From assembly GCA_963797005.1 (NCBI GenBank), contig CAWCOF010000009.1:186001-250000 (forward strand): a DNA stretch of 64,000 nucleotides. Reading direction: 5' to 3'. Origin of the DNA: AWTP1-13 sp963797005 (lineage in GTDB: Bacteria > Pseudomonadota > Alphaproteobacteria > Rhizobiales > Hyphomicrobiaceae). How positions within the stretch are numbered: the stretch's first letter is position 1; every line of letters begins with the position of its first letter. Under the pieces are notes generated by a model. The model was not told the DNA's origin. It saw only the letters and a program-made list of their open reading frames with translations, and did no database searches. Of this stretch, positions 19,583 through 28,047 are shown one piece after another. Both the position numbers and the translations under genes were made by a program.

Positions 19583-20456
19583 GTGGTTTCGCCACGCAGC
19601 TGCGATCCGCTTGTCGCCGCGCTGACCCACAAGGCCCGGACCGGCGCGCCGGGCGTCACCGAAGGCCGCACCCTGGCCTCGGGCGAAGGCTGGCGCGTCC
19701 TCGACGTCGTGTGCACCTGCGGGGCGGGCGACCGCCCCTACGAGGAGGCGATCCCGTTGGACACGATCTCGGTCGTGCTTTCGGGCACCTTCGTGTGCCG
19801 GAGCGAGCACGGCGTCTCGTTGCTCTCGGCCGGCTCCCTCCTGATGCTCAACGCCGGCCAGGCGTTCGAGTGCTCGCACCATCACGGCGACGGCGACCGC
19901 TGCCTCTCCTTTCAGTTCGAGCCCGCCCTGTTCGCGCGCCTGGCACACGAGGCCGGGGCATCGGCGAAATTCTCGGCGCATCGCCTGCCGCCGCTGCGCG
20001 CACTGGCCCAGGTGACGGCGCGGGCGCAATTGGCGCTCGGTCGCAACGATACCTTCGAGGAGATCGCACTGGAGCTGGCCGACGCCGTCGCGGGGGTGGC
20101 GACCGACAGGCGCCGGGGGCGCCCGCCAGCCGACCGGCACCACGGGCGCATCAGCCGCACGCTGCGGTATCTGGACGACCATATCGACGAGCCGCACACC
20201 ATTGCCGATCTCGCCCGCATGGCCAACCTGAGCCCCTACCACTTCCTGCGCACGTTCAAGGCCGTCACCGGCGTCACGCCGCATCAGTGGCTGCTCAGGG
20301 CGCGCCTGCGCGAGGCGGCCTGCCGGCTCAGGGAAAGCCGGGAGCCGGTGACCGGCATCGCGTTCGAGACGGGCTTCGAGGACCTGTCGAACTTCATCCG
20401 CAGCTTCCGCGACCGAGTTCGGCGTGCCCCCGCAGCGCTACCGGGCCGCCGCCTGA
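19583..20456 (+). CDS. AraC-family transcriptional regulator, one frameshift near the end
   Basis: The N-terminal cupin-like sensing region (residues about 20-130, SVVLSGTFVCRSEHGVSLLSAGSLLML) is followed by a C-terminal pair of helix-turn-helix motifs: HTIADLARMANLSPYHFLRTFKAVTGVTPHQW and PVTGIAFETGFEDLSNFIRSFR. The reading frame slips near 20415. In the other frame the expected ending EFGVPPQRYRAAA and a stop at 20454-20456 follow. The GTG at 19583 has a GAGGAG site; a TTG at 19523 is an alternative. The regulated gene is unknown. Confidence 0.82.
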
Positions 20457-20635
20457 GGCGCGTAACGGCGCGCCACGATGTGCAACCCTTCGTTTGCCAG
20501 TTCTCGGGCCCGGCGCGGCGCCATTAACCGGTTTTGAGGGGATCGCGTTCACATTACGGGGCGCCGCCGGCTGAGGCTGTGTCGGCATTGTTGCCGCTGT
20601 GGGGAAAGGGTAGCGGTGCCCTGGGGTAGAGGCGC

Positions 20636-21592
20636 ATGGACTTTGATCTCGCAACGTCTGTGACTGCCTCGCCCGAGACCTGGCTGTTCGGGCTCGTGGT
20701 CGTGAGCATTGCCGGCATGGGGCTCCTGGCCTGGATCGCCCGGCCAAGGCCTGCCCCGCAAACAGCCCCCGCAGCCCAGCCATCGGCGCCAGAGGGCGCG
20801 GACTTCGAAAGCCGGGCGCTCCAGCTCGACCGCGAGGCCGCGGCAATCCTCGAGCTCGTGCAATCCTATATCGATGCAGGGCAGAAATACTCCGTTTCGC
20901 TGGCGGAGGCCGACAAGAGCCTGCCCAAGATCGCCACCCCCGAGGAGATGGGCGTCATCGTCAAGTTTCTGATCTCCGAGAACGCCAAGATGCAGTGCGA
21001 GGCGCGCGACCTTCGAAAGAGCCTCGAACAGTCGCAGTCGCAAATCGACAAGCTGTGCTCGAATCTGGCCGAGGCCCAGGAGACGGGCTTGAAGGATCCG
21101 CTGACCTCGCTGAACAACCGGCGCGGCTTCGATGCGAGCCTCGCCAGGGAGATCGCGGAGGCGCGCCGGCTCGGCGCCGCGCTGTGCCTCGCCATGGTCG
21201 ACCTCGACAACTTCAAGAAGGTCAACGACGATTTCGGCCATCCGGTCGGCGACGAGATCCTGAAGCTGTTCGCCGCGGCACTCAGGGACAACGTGGGCGA
21301 CCGCGACACCGTTGCCCGCTACGGCGGCGAGGAGTTCGCCATCATCCTCCCCGGAACCGAGCTCGAGGATGCCAAGGGTCTGACCGAGCGGGTCAGGCGC
21401 GAGCTCGCGGGCAGGGAGCTCGTCGTCAACGACAGCGGCCGGCAGATCGGCAAGATCACGGCGTCTTTCGGCATCGCCCAGCTGCGCGAGGGTGACGATG
21501 CGCAAACGCTCGTCGAGCGGGCCGACGTGAAGCTTTACGAGGCCAAATGCTCAGGCAGGAACCGCGTGGCCGCCGATGCGATCGCGGCCTGA
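20636..21592 (+). CDS. Diguanylate cyclase, membrane-anchored GGDEF protein
   Basis: Makes cyclic di-GMP from two GTP. One N-terminal transmembrane helix (about residues 14-34), a proline/alanine linker, and a helical, partly coiled-coil region (55-150). A GGDEF domain follows with active site GGEEF at 230-234 and metal-binding D189 in MVDLDNFK. The usual inhibitory RxxD motif nine residues upstream is absent (GDRD there), so product inhibition at that site is unlikely. No PAS or other sensor domain is evident. It stands alone between intergenic gaps. Confidence 0.93.
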   Translation: MDFDLATSVTASPETWLFGLVVVSIAGMGLLAWIARPRPAPQTAPAAQPSAPEGADFESRALQLDREAAAILELVQSYIDAGQKYSVSLAEADKSLPKIATPEEMGVIVKFLISENAKMQCEARDLRKSLEQSQSQIDKLCSNLAEAQETGLKDPLTSLNNRRGFDASLAREIAEARRLGAALCLAMVDLDNFKKVNDDFGHPVGDEILKLFAAALRDNVGDRDTVARYGGEEFAIILPGTELEDAKGLTERVRRELAGRELVVNDSGRQIGKITASFGIAQLREGDDAQTLVERADVKLYEAKCSGRNRVAADAIAA

Positions 21593-21737
21593 GACAACGG
21601 CACCCAACGAGCGCCGCCAGCTTCTCAACACCTTCTCCAGCAGCTTTCCCACACATGCACGCCGGCCCTGATTTTTCGGCCGGCCCCGCGCCCGACTCAC
21701 GATATCTCCTCCGCGCGGAGGAGACTTGCCGGTGGGA

Positions 21738-22490
21738 ATGGGCTCGACAGGATTTCGTGCTGCAACACTTGCAGCGGGAAGCGCGCTAGCGGTCTTGGTG
21801 CTACTGGCACCGCCGGCATCGGCGCAGCTGCACTGGGACTGGGGCGGCGACAGCACGGTCGCTGGCGACAGCGGACGGCGGATCATTCGCTTCAGCTCGC
21901 AATTCGAACCGGGCCAGGTCATCGTCAGCTTTGCCGACCGCCGGCTCTACTTCATCGCCAAGCCGGGCGAAGCGATCAGCTATCCGATCGCCGTGCCGCG
22001 CGCGGAGGATCGCTGGGAGGGCGTCACCACCGTCTCCGAAAAGAAGGTCAATCCGCCGTGGACCCCGACGGAGGCGATGCTGGCCGAGAACCCGCGTCTC
22101 CCGCGCTGGGTGCCGGGCGGGCACCCCATGAACCCGCTCGGCGTACGCGCGCTCTACCTCGGCTCCAGCCTCTACCGCATCCACGGCACCGACGCGCCGT
22201 GGACCATCGGCACATCGGCCTCGAAGGGCTGCATCCGCCTCTACAATCGGGACATGCTGGACCTCTATCCGCGGGTCGCACTCGACGCGATCGTGGTCGT
22301 CACCTGGCGCCGCTTTACGACAGCGCCCCGCGCGGCTGGACGAAGCGCGGCAGTGAGCAACCTCGGCTACGGCAACGCTTCGGCGCGGTCGCTTGGGCGG
22401 GGGACGACCGCTCAGTCCTGGGACTGTCAACCGAGCGCACCTGACGGGCGGGTCGTGTGCCATCCCATCGTCGGCTACGGCAAGCGCTGA
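21738..22490 (+). CDS. L,D-transpeptidase (YkuD), exported
   Basis: Cross-links or anchors peptidoglycan peptides in the periplasm. A signal peptide ending ASA occupies residues about 1-29. The YkuD domain shows IHGTDAPWTIGTSASKGCIRLYN with the catalytic cysteine near residue 165 and its histidine near 149. A glycine/serine-rich tail with two cysteines follows. The start is uncertain: the TTG at 21726 has the stronger GGAGGAG site, while the ATG at 21738 is a normal start. Either keeps the signal peptide. Confidence 0.9.
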   Translation: MGSTGFRAATLAAGSALAVLVLLAPPASAQLHWDWGGDSTVAGDSGRRIIRFSSQFEPGQVIVSFADRRLYFIAKPGEAISYPIAVPRAEDRWEGVTTVSEKKVNPPWTPTEAMLAENPRLPRWVPGGHPMNPLGVRALYLGSSLYRIHGTDAPWTIGTSASKGCIRLYNRDMLDLYPRVALDAIVVVTWRRFTTAPRAAGRSAAVSNLGYGNASARSLGRGTTAQSWDCQPSAPDGRVVCHPIVGYGKR

Positions 22491-22599
22491 CGCGCGGCGC
22501 GGGGGCCAGACTGGCCGCAAGGTCAGCAATTTTTGCCAAGTCGCCGCGCGCCCGCGCGGGCCATGGTGCTCCTGACGAAAGGCGGCAGGAGATAATCCC

Positions 22600-22977
22600 A
22601 TGCTCAACCATATCTCGATCGGCATTCGCGACATCGCCAGGTCGAAGCGCTTCTACGACGCCGCGCTCGAGCCTCTCGGCTACAAGTGCCTGAGCGAATC
22701 CGAAGGCTCGCTCGGCTACGGGGCCGGCAGCGTGGCGCTCTGGATCGGCGCCGCCGAGCACCCCGTTCCGGCGGATGAGAAATCGGGCTTGCATGTCTGC
22801 TTCGACGCACCGACGCGCAAGAGCGTCGCTGCGTTCCATGCGGCGGCGCTCAAAGCGGGCGGGCGCGACAACGGCCAACCGGGCCTGCGCACCGACTACG
22901 GCCCCAACTACTACGCCGCCTTCGTGGTCGACCCCGACGGCTACCGCCTCGAAGCCTACTGTGGCGCGAAATCGTGA
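22600..22977 (+). CDS. VOC (glyoxalase-fold) family protein
   Basis: A 125-residue metal-binding-fold protein of the vicinal oxygen chelate superfamily. It opens MLNHISIGIRDIARSKRFYDAALEPLGY and has the second half-module ending AAFVVDPDGYRLEAYC. Such single-domain proteins cover glyoxalase, dioxygenase and resistance functions, so the substrate cannot be assigned. A paralogue lies at 48224 on the other strand. A GGAGAT ribosome site precedes the ATG. Confidence 0.9.
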   Translation: MLNHISIGIRDIARSKRFYDAALEPLGYKCLSESEGSLGYGAGSVALWIGAAEHPVPADEKSGLHVCFDAPTRKSVAAFHAAALKAGGRDNGQPGLRTDYGPNYYAAFVVDPDGYRLEAYCGAKS

Positions 22978-23054
22978 GGGAGGCGCCCATGACGCACCCA
23001 AACGCCTTTCTCGGCCGCCGCAACCCTGCCGCCTGACAGGATCGGAGACCGTAA

Positions 23055-23462
23055 ATGGCTTCCATTCGCAGGGAAATCACGATCGAGGCGCGGCCCGAAG
23101 AAGTATGGGACGCCATCCGCGATGTCGGCGCCATCCACAAGCGGCTCGCACCAAGCTTCGTCACCGACGTCGAAATGGATGGCGAAGCGCGTATCGTCAC
23201 GTTCGGCAACGGCATCGTCGCGCGCGAGCTGATCGTCGACGTCGACGACAAGGCCCGCCGGCTGGTCTGGAGCGTGGTCGGGGGACGGATGACGCATCAC
23301 AACGCCTCGCTGCAGGTATTTGTGGCCGACAAGGGAGCAAGCCGCGTGGTGTGGATTGCGGACCTGATGCCACACGATCTTGCTGACGCCATCGGCGGCA
23401 TGATCGAGCAGGGCATGGCGGTCATGAAGCAGACTCTGGAGCGCACGGCGGGGAGCGGCTAG
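23055..23462 (+). CDS. SRPBCC family protein
   Basis: A 135-residue protein with the START/Bet v 1-like fold: MASIRREITIEARPEEVWDAIRDVGAIHKRLAP at the start, central strands WSVVGGRMTHHNASLQV, and a long C-terminal helix IGGMIEQGMAVMKQTLE. These proteins bind hydrophobic ligands or act in polyketide and other pathways. No catalytic residues can be assigned. Same strand as the VOC gene upstream (77 bp) and ogt downstream, so co-transcription is possible. Confidence 0.88.
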   Translation: MASIRREITIEARPEEVWDAIRDVGAIHKRLAPSFVTDVEMDGEARIVTFGNGIVARELIVDVDDKARRLVWSVVGGRMTHHNASLQVFVADKGASRVVWIADLMPHDLADAIGGMIEQGMAVMKQTLERTAGSG

Positions 23463-23510
23463 CCTGTCGCCGCGCGGAACATCCAAGGCTGGCAGGATCA
23501 GGAGGCGGAC

Positions 23511-24095
23511 ATGCGCATGCTCACGGCGGAAGACCGGCCAATGCGCTATTGCCTGTTCGACACGGCGCTCGGCACCGTGGGCGTGGCCTGGAGCGAGCGC
23601 GGCCTGACCCGGCTGCAGCTGCCAGAGTCCACGCGCGGCGCCACCGAGCGCCGCCTGAGCGGACGGTCGGCAGATTTGGCTGCCGACAAGCCGCCGCCTC
23701 GGGTCAGGCAGGCGGTGGCGGCCGTCGAGCGCTACCTGGCCGGCGAGAGCGTCGACTTCTCCCCGCTGGTGCTGGACCTCGCCGGGGTCGGCGACTTCCA
23801 CCGCCGGATCTACGATCTGACAAGAGACGTGGGCTGGGGAGAGACGATCACCTACGGCGAGCTGGCGCGACGCGTCGGCGCGCCAGGTGCGGCGCGCGCC
23901 GTCGGACAGGCGATGGGCCGCAACCCCATTCCCATCATCATCCCCTGCCATCGCGTGCTCGCCAGCGGCGGCAAGGTCGGCGGCTTCAGTGCCTTCGGCG
24001 GCGCCGTCACCAAGACGCGCCTGCTGGCGCTGGAGGGCGTGCACCTCGACACCGGCACACCGCTGCTCCCTGGCCTGCTGCCCGCCACGCGCTGA
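23511..24095 (+). CDS. ogt: Methylated-DNA–protein-cysteine S-methyltransferase
   Basis: Suicide repair enzyme that removes alkyl groups from O6-alkylguanine onto its own cysteine. The active-site motif PCHRV is present with the acceptor cysteine at residue 146, preceded by ITYGELARRVG and the arginine-finger region ARAVGQAMGRNPIPI. The 194 residues fit the Ogt class, not the Ada fusion. AGGAGG five bases before the ATG at 23511 supports this start. It is followed 6 bp later by a YcaQ-like DNA glycosylase gene, suggesting a repair operon. Confidence 0.95.
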   Translation: MRMLTAEDRPMRYCLFDTALGTVGVAWSERGLTRLQLPESTRGATERRLSGRSADLAADKPPPRVRQAVAAVERYLAGESVDFSPLVLDLAGVGDFHRRIYDLTRDVGWGETITYGELARRVGAPGAARAVGQAMGRNPIPIIIPCHRVLASGGKVGGFSAFGGAVTKTRLLALEGVHLDTGTPLLPGLLPATR

Positions 24096-24101
24096 GCGAG
24101 C

Positions 24102-25322
24102 ATGGCGCGCCGCCGCGACAGCCTTTCGCTCGCCCAGGCCCGCAGGATCGCCATTGCCGCGCAGGGGTTCGGCGCGCCTCGCTCGCAGGAGGTGGCCAGC
24201 AAACGGCAATTGCGTCGCGTGATCGAGCATCTTGGCGTTCTGCAAATCGACTCGGTCAACGTGCTGGCCCGGGCGCATACGTTGCCGCCCTTCTCGCGTC
24301 TCGGCCGCTACACGAGCGATGATCTCAACGCACTCGCCTATGGCGGGCGCAAGCGTGCTCTGTTCGAGTATTGGGGGCACGTGGCGTCGCTGCTGCCGAT
24401 CGGCTCGCAGCCGCTGTTCCGCTGGCGCATGGCACGCGCCTCGCGCGGTATCGGCATATACGGCGCACTCGCCAGGTTCGGCCGCGAGCGGCACGCGCTG
24501 ATCGACGAGGTTCGCCGCGAGATCGCCGACCGCGGCGCGTTGGCGGCGGGCGAGCTGTCCCATCAGCACAAGGGCGAGGGCGGCTGGTGGGGCTGGTCGG
24601 ACGGCAAACGCGCGCTGGAATGGCTGTTCTGGGCGGGCGAGATCACGACGGCGACGCGCCGCGGCACCTTCGAGCGCGTCTACGACCTGACCGAGCGCGT
24701 CCTCCCCAAAGACGTGATCGAGGCGCCCACACCGACCGAGCCGGACGCACAGCGCGAGCTCATGCGGATTGCGGCACGCGCTCTGGGCGTCGCCACGGAA
24801 CGCTGCCTGCGCGACTATTTTCGCCTGGGCCCGGCCGAGGGCAAGGCGCGGGTCGACGAGCTGGTCGAGGCGGGCGAGCTTATCCCGGTGGCGGTCGAGA
24901 CGTGGGACCGGCCTGCCTATCTCCACCGCGACGCGCGATGGCCGCGACGCATGGAGGGGCGGGCGCTTGTCGCCCCCTTCGACCCGCTGATCTGGCAGCG
25001 GGAGCGCGCGGAAGCGCTGTTCGGCGCCCGCATCCGCATCGAGATCTACACGCCCAAGGCCAAGCGCAGCTTCGGCTATTATGTGCTACCGCTGCTGCTG
25101 GGCGACCGGATCGTTGCGCGCGTCGACCTCAAGGCCGACCGGGCAGCTTCGACCTTGCGCGTGCAGACAGCCCATGCCGAGCCCGGTGCCGCAGCGGGCA
25201 AAACGATCGAGCCGCTCGCCGCCGAGCTGCGCCTGATGGCAGACTGGCTGGGCCTCGAGCGCATCCGCGTCGAGCGGCGTGGCGACCTTGCCAAGCCGCT
25301 TGCCGGCGCGGTCGGGAAGTAG
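24102..25322 (+). CDS. YcaQ/AlkX-type DNA glycosylase (winged-helix family)
   Basis: HTH_42 family protein related to E. coli YcaQ (AlkX), which unhooks nitrogen-mustard adducts and interstrand crosslinks. The family's catalytic QxD motif appears as Q48-I-D50 in GVLQIDSVNVLARAH. Later blocks FEYWGHVASLLP, RRMEGRALVAPFDPLIWQRERAEALFG and YTPKAKRSFGYYVLPLLLGDRIVARVDLKADR match the family. Length 406 residues is typical. Placed immediately after ogt, so the pair would cover different alkylation lesions. The activity here is inferred from the motif. Confidence 0.92.
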   Translation: MARRRDSLSLAQARRIAIAAQGFGAPRSQEVASKRQLRRVIEHLGVLQIDSVNVLARAHTLPPFSRLGRYTSDDLNALAYGGRKRALFEYWGHVASLLPIGSQPLFRWRMARASRGIGIYGALARFGRERHALIDEVRREIADRGALAAGELSHQHKGEGGWWGWSDGKRALEWLFWAGEITTATRRGTFERVYDLTERVLPKDVIEAPTPTEPDAQRELMRIAARALGVATERCLRDYFRLGPAEGKARVDELVEAGELIPVAVETWDRPAYLHRDARWPRRMEGRALVAPFDPLIWQRERAEALFGARIRIEIYTPKAKRSFGYYVLPLLLGDRIVARVDLKADRAASTLRVQTAHAEPGAAAGKTIEPLAAELRLMADWLGLERIRVERRGDLAKPLAGAVGK

Positions 25323-25333
25323 AAGGCGGTAGA

Positions 25334-26368
25334 ATGGCGCGCCCCCGCGATCCCCGCATTGCCGTCGCGGGTGCCGGCAGCATCGGCTGCTACGTCGGGG
25401 GCTGCCTGGCGCTCGCCGGGCGAAAGGTCACGCTGCTCGCACGGCCGACGCTGGTTGGCGCGATTGCCAGCCATGGCCTGCGCATCACCGATCTCGCTGG
25501 CACCGACCGCACCCTCGCCCCATCGGGAATCGCCGCCACCGCCGATCCGGCAGACGCGCTGGCAGGGGCGGGGATCGTCCTGGTGACGGTCAAGAGCGGC
25601 GCGACCGAGGAAATGGCGCGGCTCATTGCCCGTCACGCTCCGCCCGATGCCACGGTCGTCAGCCTGCAGAACGGCGTCGGCAACCTCGATCTCCTCCGCC
25701 AATACCTGCCGCCGCCGCACCGGCTCGTGGCCGGCATGGTGCCATTCAACGTCGTGCAGACTGCGCATGACGGCCACGCCCCTCGCTTCCATCGCGCCAC
25801 CAGCGGCACGCTCGTGATCTCCGCCGGCGTCGAGGGCCTGCGCCAATGCCTCGATGTCCCGGGCCTGCCGGTCGCCGAGCGCACCGACATGACCGCCGTG
25901 CTGTGGGGCAAGCTGGTGATGAACCTCAACAACGCGCTCAACGCGCTTTCGGGGCTGCCGCTGGCGACCCAGCTCGCCGACCGCCGCTGGCGCCTGCTGC
26001 TCGCAGCGCAAGTAGACGAGGCACTTGCGGTGCTCAAGGCTGCGCACATCAAGCCAGCCCGCATCGAAGGGGTTCCTCCGCGCGCCATTCCGCTGATCCT
26101 GCGCCTTCCCGATCGCCTCTTCCGGCTCGTCGCGCGGCGCATGCTGGCGATCGATCCGCACGCACGTTCCTCCATGTGGGAGGACCTGGAGCGCCGGCGG
26201 CCGACCGAGATCGGCTACCTGCAGGGCGCGATCCTGGCCCTGGCCGCGCAGAAGCGCATCGCGGTCCCCCTGACCGAGCGCATCATGCACCTCGTCAAGA
26301 CCGCCGAGGCCGCCGGCCTGGGCTCGCCCGGGCTGGACCCACGCCAAGTCTCCGCCGATACGGCATAG
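25334..26368 (+). CDS. 2-dehydropantoate 2-reductase family protein (PanE-like)
   Basis: NADPH-dependent ketopantoate reductase fold: Rossmann motif AVAGAGSIGCYVGGCLALAG at the start, then VKSGATEEM and SLQNGVGNLDLL, and the C-terminal helical domain with WGKLVMNLNNALNALSG (the lysine is catalytic in PanE) and RRRPTEIGYLQGAI. In E. coli PanE serves pantothenate synthesis; paralogues in alphaproteobacteria often act on other substrates. Same strand as the YcaQ gene (11 bp) and the FAD dehydrogenase (22 bp). Confidence 0.88.
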   Translation: MARPRDPRIAVAGAGSIGCYVGGCLALAGRKVTLLARPTLVGAIASHGLRITDLAGTDRTLAPSGIAATADPADALAGAGIVLVTVKSGATEEMARLIARHAPPDATVVSLQNGVGNLDLLRQYLPPPHRLVAGMVPFNVVQTAHDGHAPRFHRATSGTLVISAGVEGLRQCLDVPGLPVAERTDMTAVLWGKLVMNLNNALNALSGLPLATQLADRRWRLLLAAQVDEALAVLKAAHIKPARIEGVPPRAIPLILRLPDRLFRLVARRMLAIDPHARSSMWEDLERRRPTEIGYLQGAILALAAQKRIAVPLTERIMHLVKTAEAAGLGSPGLDPRQVSADTA

Positions 26369-26390
26369 TGGCCCGCACGCGGAGGAGCCC

Positions 26391-28043
26391 ATGGATGCGG
26401 ATGTGATCGTGATCGGCGGCGGGCTGGCCGGGCTCGTCGCCACGTGCGAGCTGATCGATGCCGGCCGCAAGGTGATCCTGCTCGACCAGGAGGGAGAACA
26501 AAGTCTCGGCGGCCAGGCGTTCTGGTCGCTCGGCGGCCTCTTCTTCGTCGACTCGCCCGAGCAGCGGCGCCTGCGCATCCGCGATTCCCACGACCTCGCC
26601 CTGCAGGACTGGCTCGGCTCCGCCGGCTTCGACCGCAAGGAAGACCATTGGCCGCGCCGCTGGGCGGAGGCCTATGTCGCCTTTGCCGCGGGCGAGAAGC
26701 GCGCCTGGCTCCACGCCCGGGGCCTGCGCTGGTTTCCAGTCGTTGGCTGGGCGGAGCGCGGGGGCTATCTCGCGACCGAGCACGGCAACTCCGTGCCGCG
26801 CTTCCACATCACCTGGGGGACCGGCCCCGGCATCATCGAGCCCTTCGTAGAGCGCGTGCGCGAGGGCGCGAGGCAGGGCCTCGTCTCGCTGCGCTTCCGC
26901 CATCGCGTGAGCGAGCTCACCGCGACCGCCGGCGCGATCGACGGGGTGCGCGGCGAGATCCTGGAGCCCGCCACCCAGGAGCGCGGGGTTGCCAGCTCGC
27001 GCAACGTGGTCGGCGACTTCGCGCTTTCGGCGCAGGCCGTGATCGTCACGTCCGGCGGCATCGGCGGCAATATGGATCTGGTGCGCCGGAGCTGGCCGGA
27101 GCGCCTGGGCGCGCCGCCGAAGACCATGATCTGCGGCGTGCCCGAGCACGTCGACGGACGCATGCTCGAGATCGCCGAGCGCGCCGGCGCCAGCATCATC
27201 AACCGCGACCGCATGTGGCACTACACCGAGGGCATCCGGAACTGGAGCCCGATCTGGCCGAAGCACGGCATCCGCATCCTGCCGGGTCCGTCCTCGGTAT
27301 GGCTCGACGCGCGCGGCAGGCGCCTGCCGGTGCCGCTGTTCCCCGGCTTCGACACGCTGGGCACGCTCGAGCACATCGTGAGGACCGGCTACGACTATTC
27401 CTGGTTCGTGCTCTCGCAGAAGATCATCGAGCGCGAGTTCGCCCTCTCCGGCTCCGAGCAGAACCCCGACCTCACCTCCAAGAGCTGGCTCAAGGTGGTC
27501 AGGAGCCGCCGCGCGGGCGGTGCCCCTCCGCCGGTGCGCGCGTTCATGGAGAAGGGGGCCGACTTCATCGTCGAGCGTACGGTCGGCGACCTCGCCAAGC
27601 GCATGAACCGGCTTTCGGGCGAGGACCTGATCGATGCCGCCGAGCTGGAACGCACGATCCAGGCGCGCGACCGCGAGATCGACAACGCCTACGGCAAGGA
27701 CGCGCAGGTCGTGGCCATTCGCGGCGCGCGCAACTATCTGGGCGACAAGCTGGTGCGCGTGGCGAAACCCCACCGCATCCTCGATCCCGCCGCAGGGCCG
27801 CTGATCGCGGTGAAGCTGTGGATCCTCACGCGCAAGACGCTGGGCGGGCTCGAGACCGACCTCTCCGCCCGCGTGCTCAAGCCCGATGGCTCACCCTTGG
27901 CCAACGTGTACGCCGCAGGCGAAGTGGCGGGCTTCGGCGGCGGGGGCATGCACGGCTACCGCGCGCTCGAAGGCACGTTCCTCGGCGGCTGCCTCTTCTC
28001 GGGCCGGGTTGCAGGACGCGCTGCCGCGGCCGCCGTCCGATGA
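26391..28043 (+). CDS. FAD-binding dehydrogenase (KstD/fumarate-reductase-like)
   Basis: A 550-residue flavoprotein. Residues 5-30 carry the dinucleotide-binding motif IVIGGGLAGLVATCEL, followed by GGQAFWSLGGLFFVDS. A C-terminal block ANVYAAGEVAGFGGGGMHGYRALEGTFLGGCLFSGR closes the FAD domain. The family includes 3-ketosteroid dehydrogenases and annotated 'FAD-binding dehydrogenases' whose substrates are unknown. GGAGGAG before the ATG gives a strong ribosome site. It probably ends the operon that begins at ogt, and it is convergent with the L,D-transpeptidase gene (4-bp gap). Confidence 0.9.
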   Translation: MDADVIVIGGGLAGLVATCELIDAGRKVILLDQEGEQSLGGQAFWSLGGLFFVDSPEQRRLRIRDSHDLALQDWLGSAGFDRKEDHWPRRWAEAYVAFAAGEKRAWLHARGLRWFPVVGWAERGGYLATEHGNSVPRFHITWGTGPGIIEPFVERVREGARQGLVSLRFRHRVSELTATAGAIDGVRGEILEPATQERGVASSRNVVGDFALSAQAVIVTSGGIGGNMDLVRRSWPERLGAPPKTMICGVPEHVDGRMLEIAERAGASIINRDRMWHYTEGIRNWSPIWPKHGIRILPGPSSVWLDARGRRLPVPLFPGFDTLGTLEHIVRTGYDYSWFVLSQKIIEREFALSGSEQNPDLTSKSWLKVVRSRRAGGAPPPVRAFMEKGADFIVERTVGDLAKRMNRLSGEDLIDAAELERTIQARDREIDNAYGKDAQVVAIRGARNYLGDKLVRVAKPHRILDPAAGPLIAVKLWILTRKTLGGLETDLSARVLKPDGSPLANVYAAGEVAGFGGGGMHGYRALEGTFLGGCLFSGRVAGRAAAAAVR

Positions 28044-28047
28044 TGCC

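Noticed and set aside
21661..21684. GCCGGCC…GGCCGGC hairpin as terminator of the diguanylate cyclase gene
   Set aside because: No T-run follows on either side, so termination is not supported.
22956..24926. 656-codon minus-strand frame
   Set aside because: Runs antisense through SRPBCC, ogt and the YcaQ gene, all of which have clear motifs on the plus strand.
24371..25330. Long plus-strand frame before the PanE-like gene
   Set aside because: Only the part from 25334 has coding character; the earlier part is an alternative frame of the YcaQ gene.
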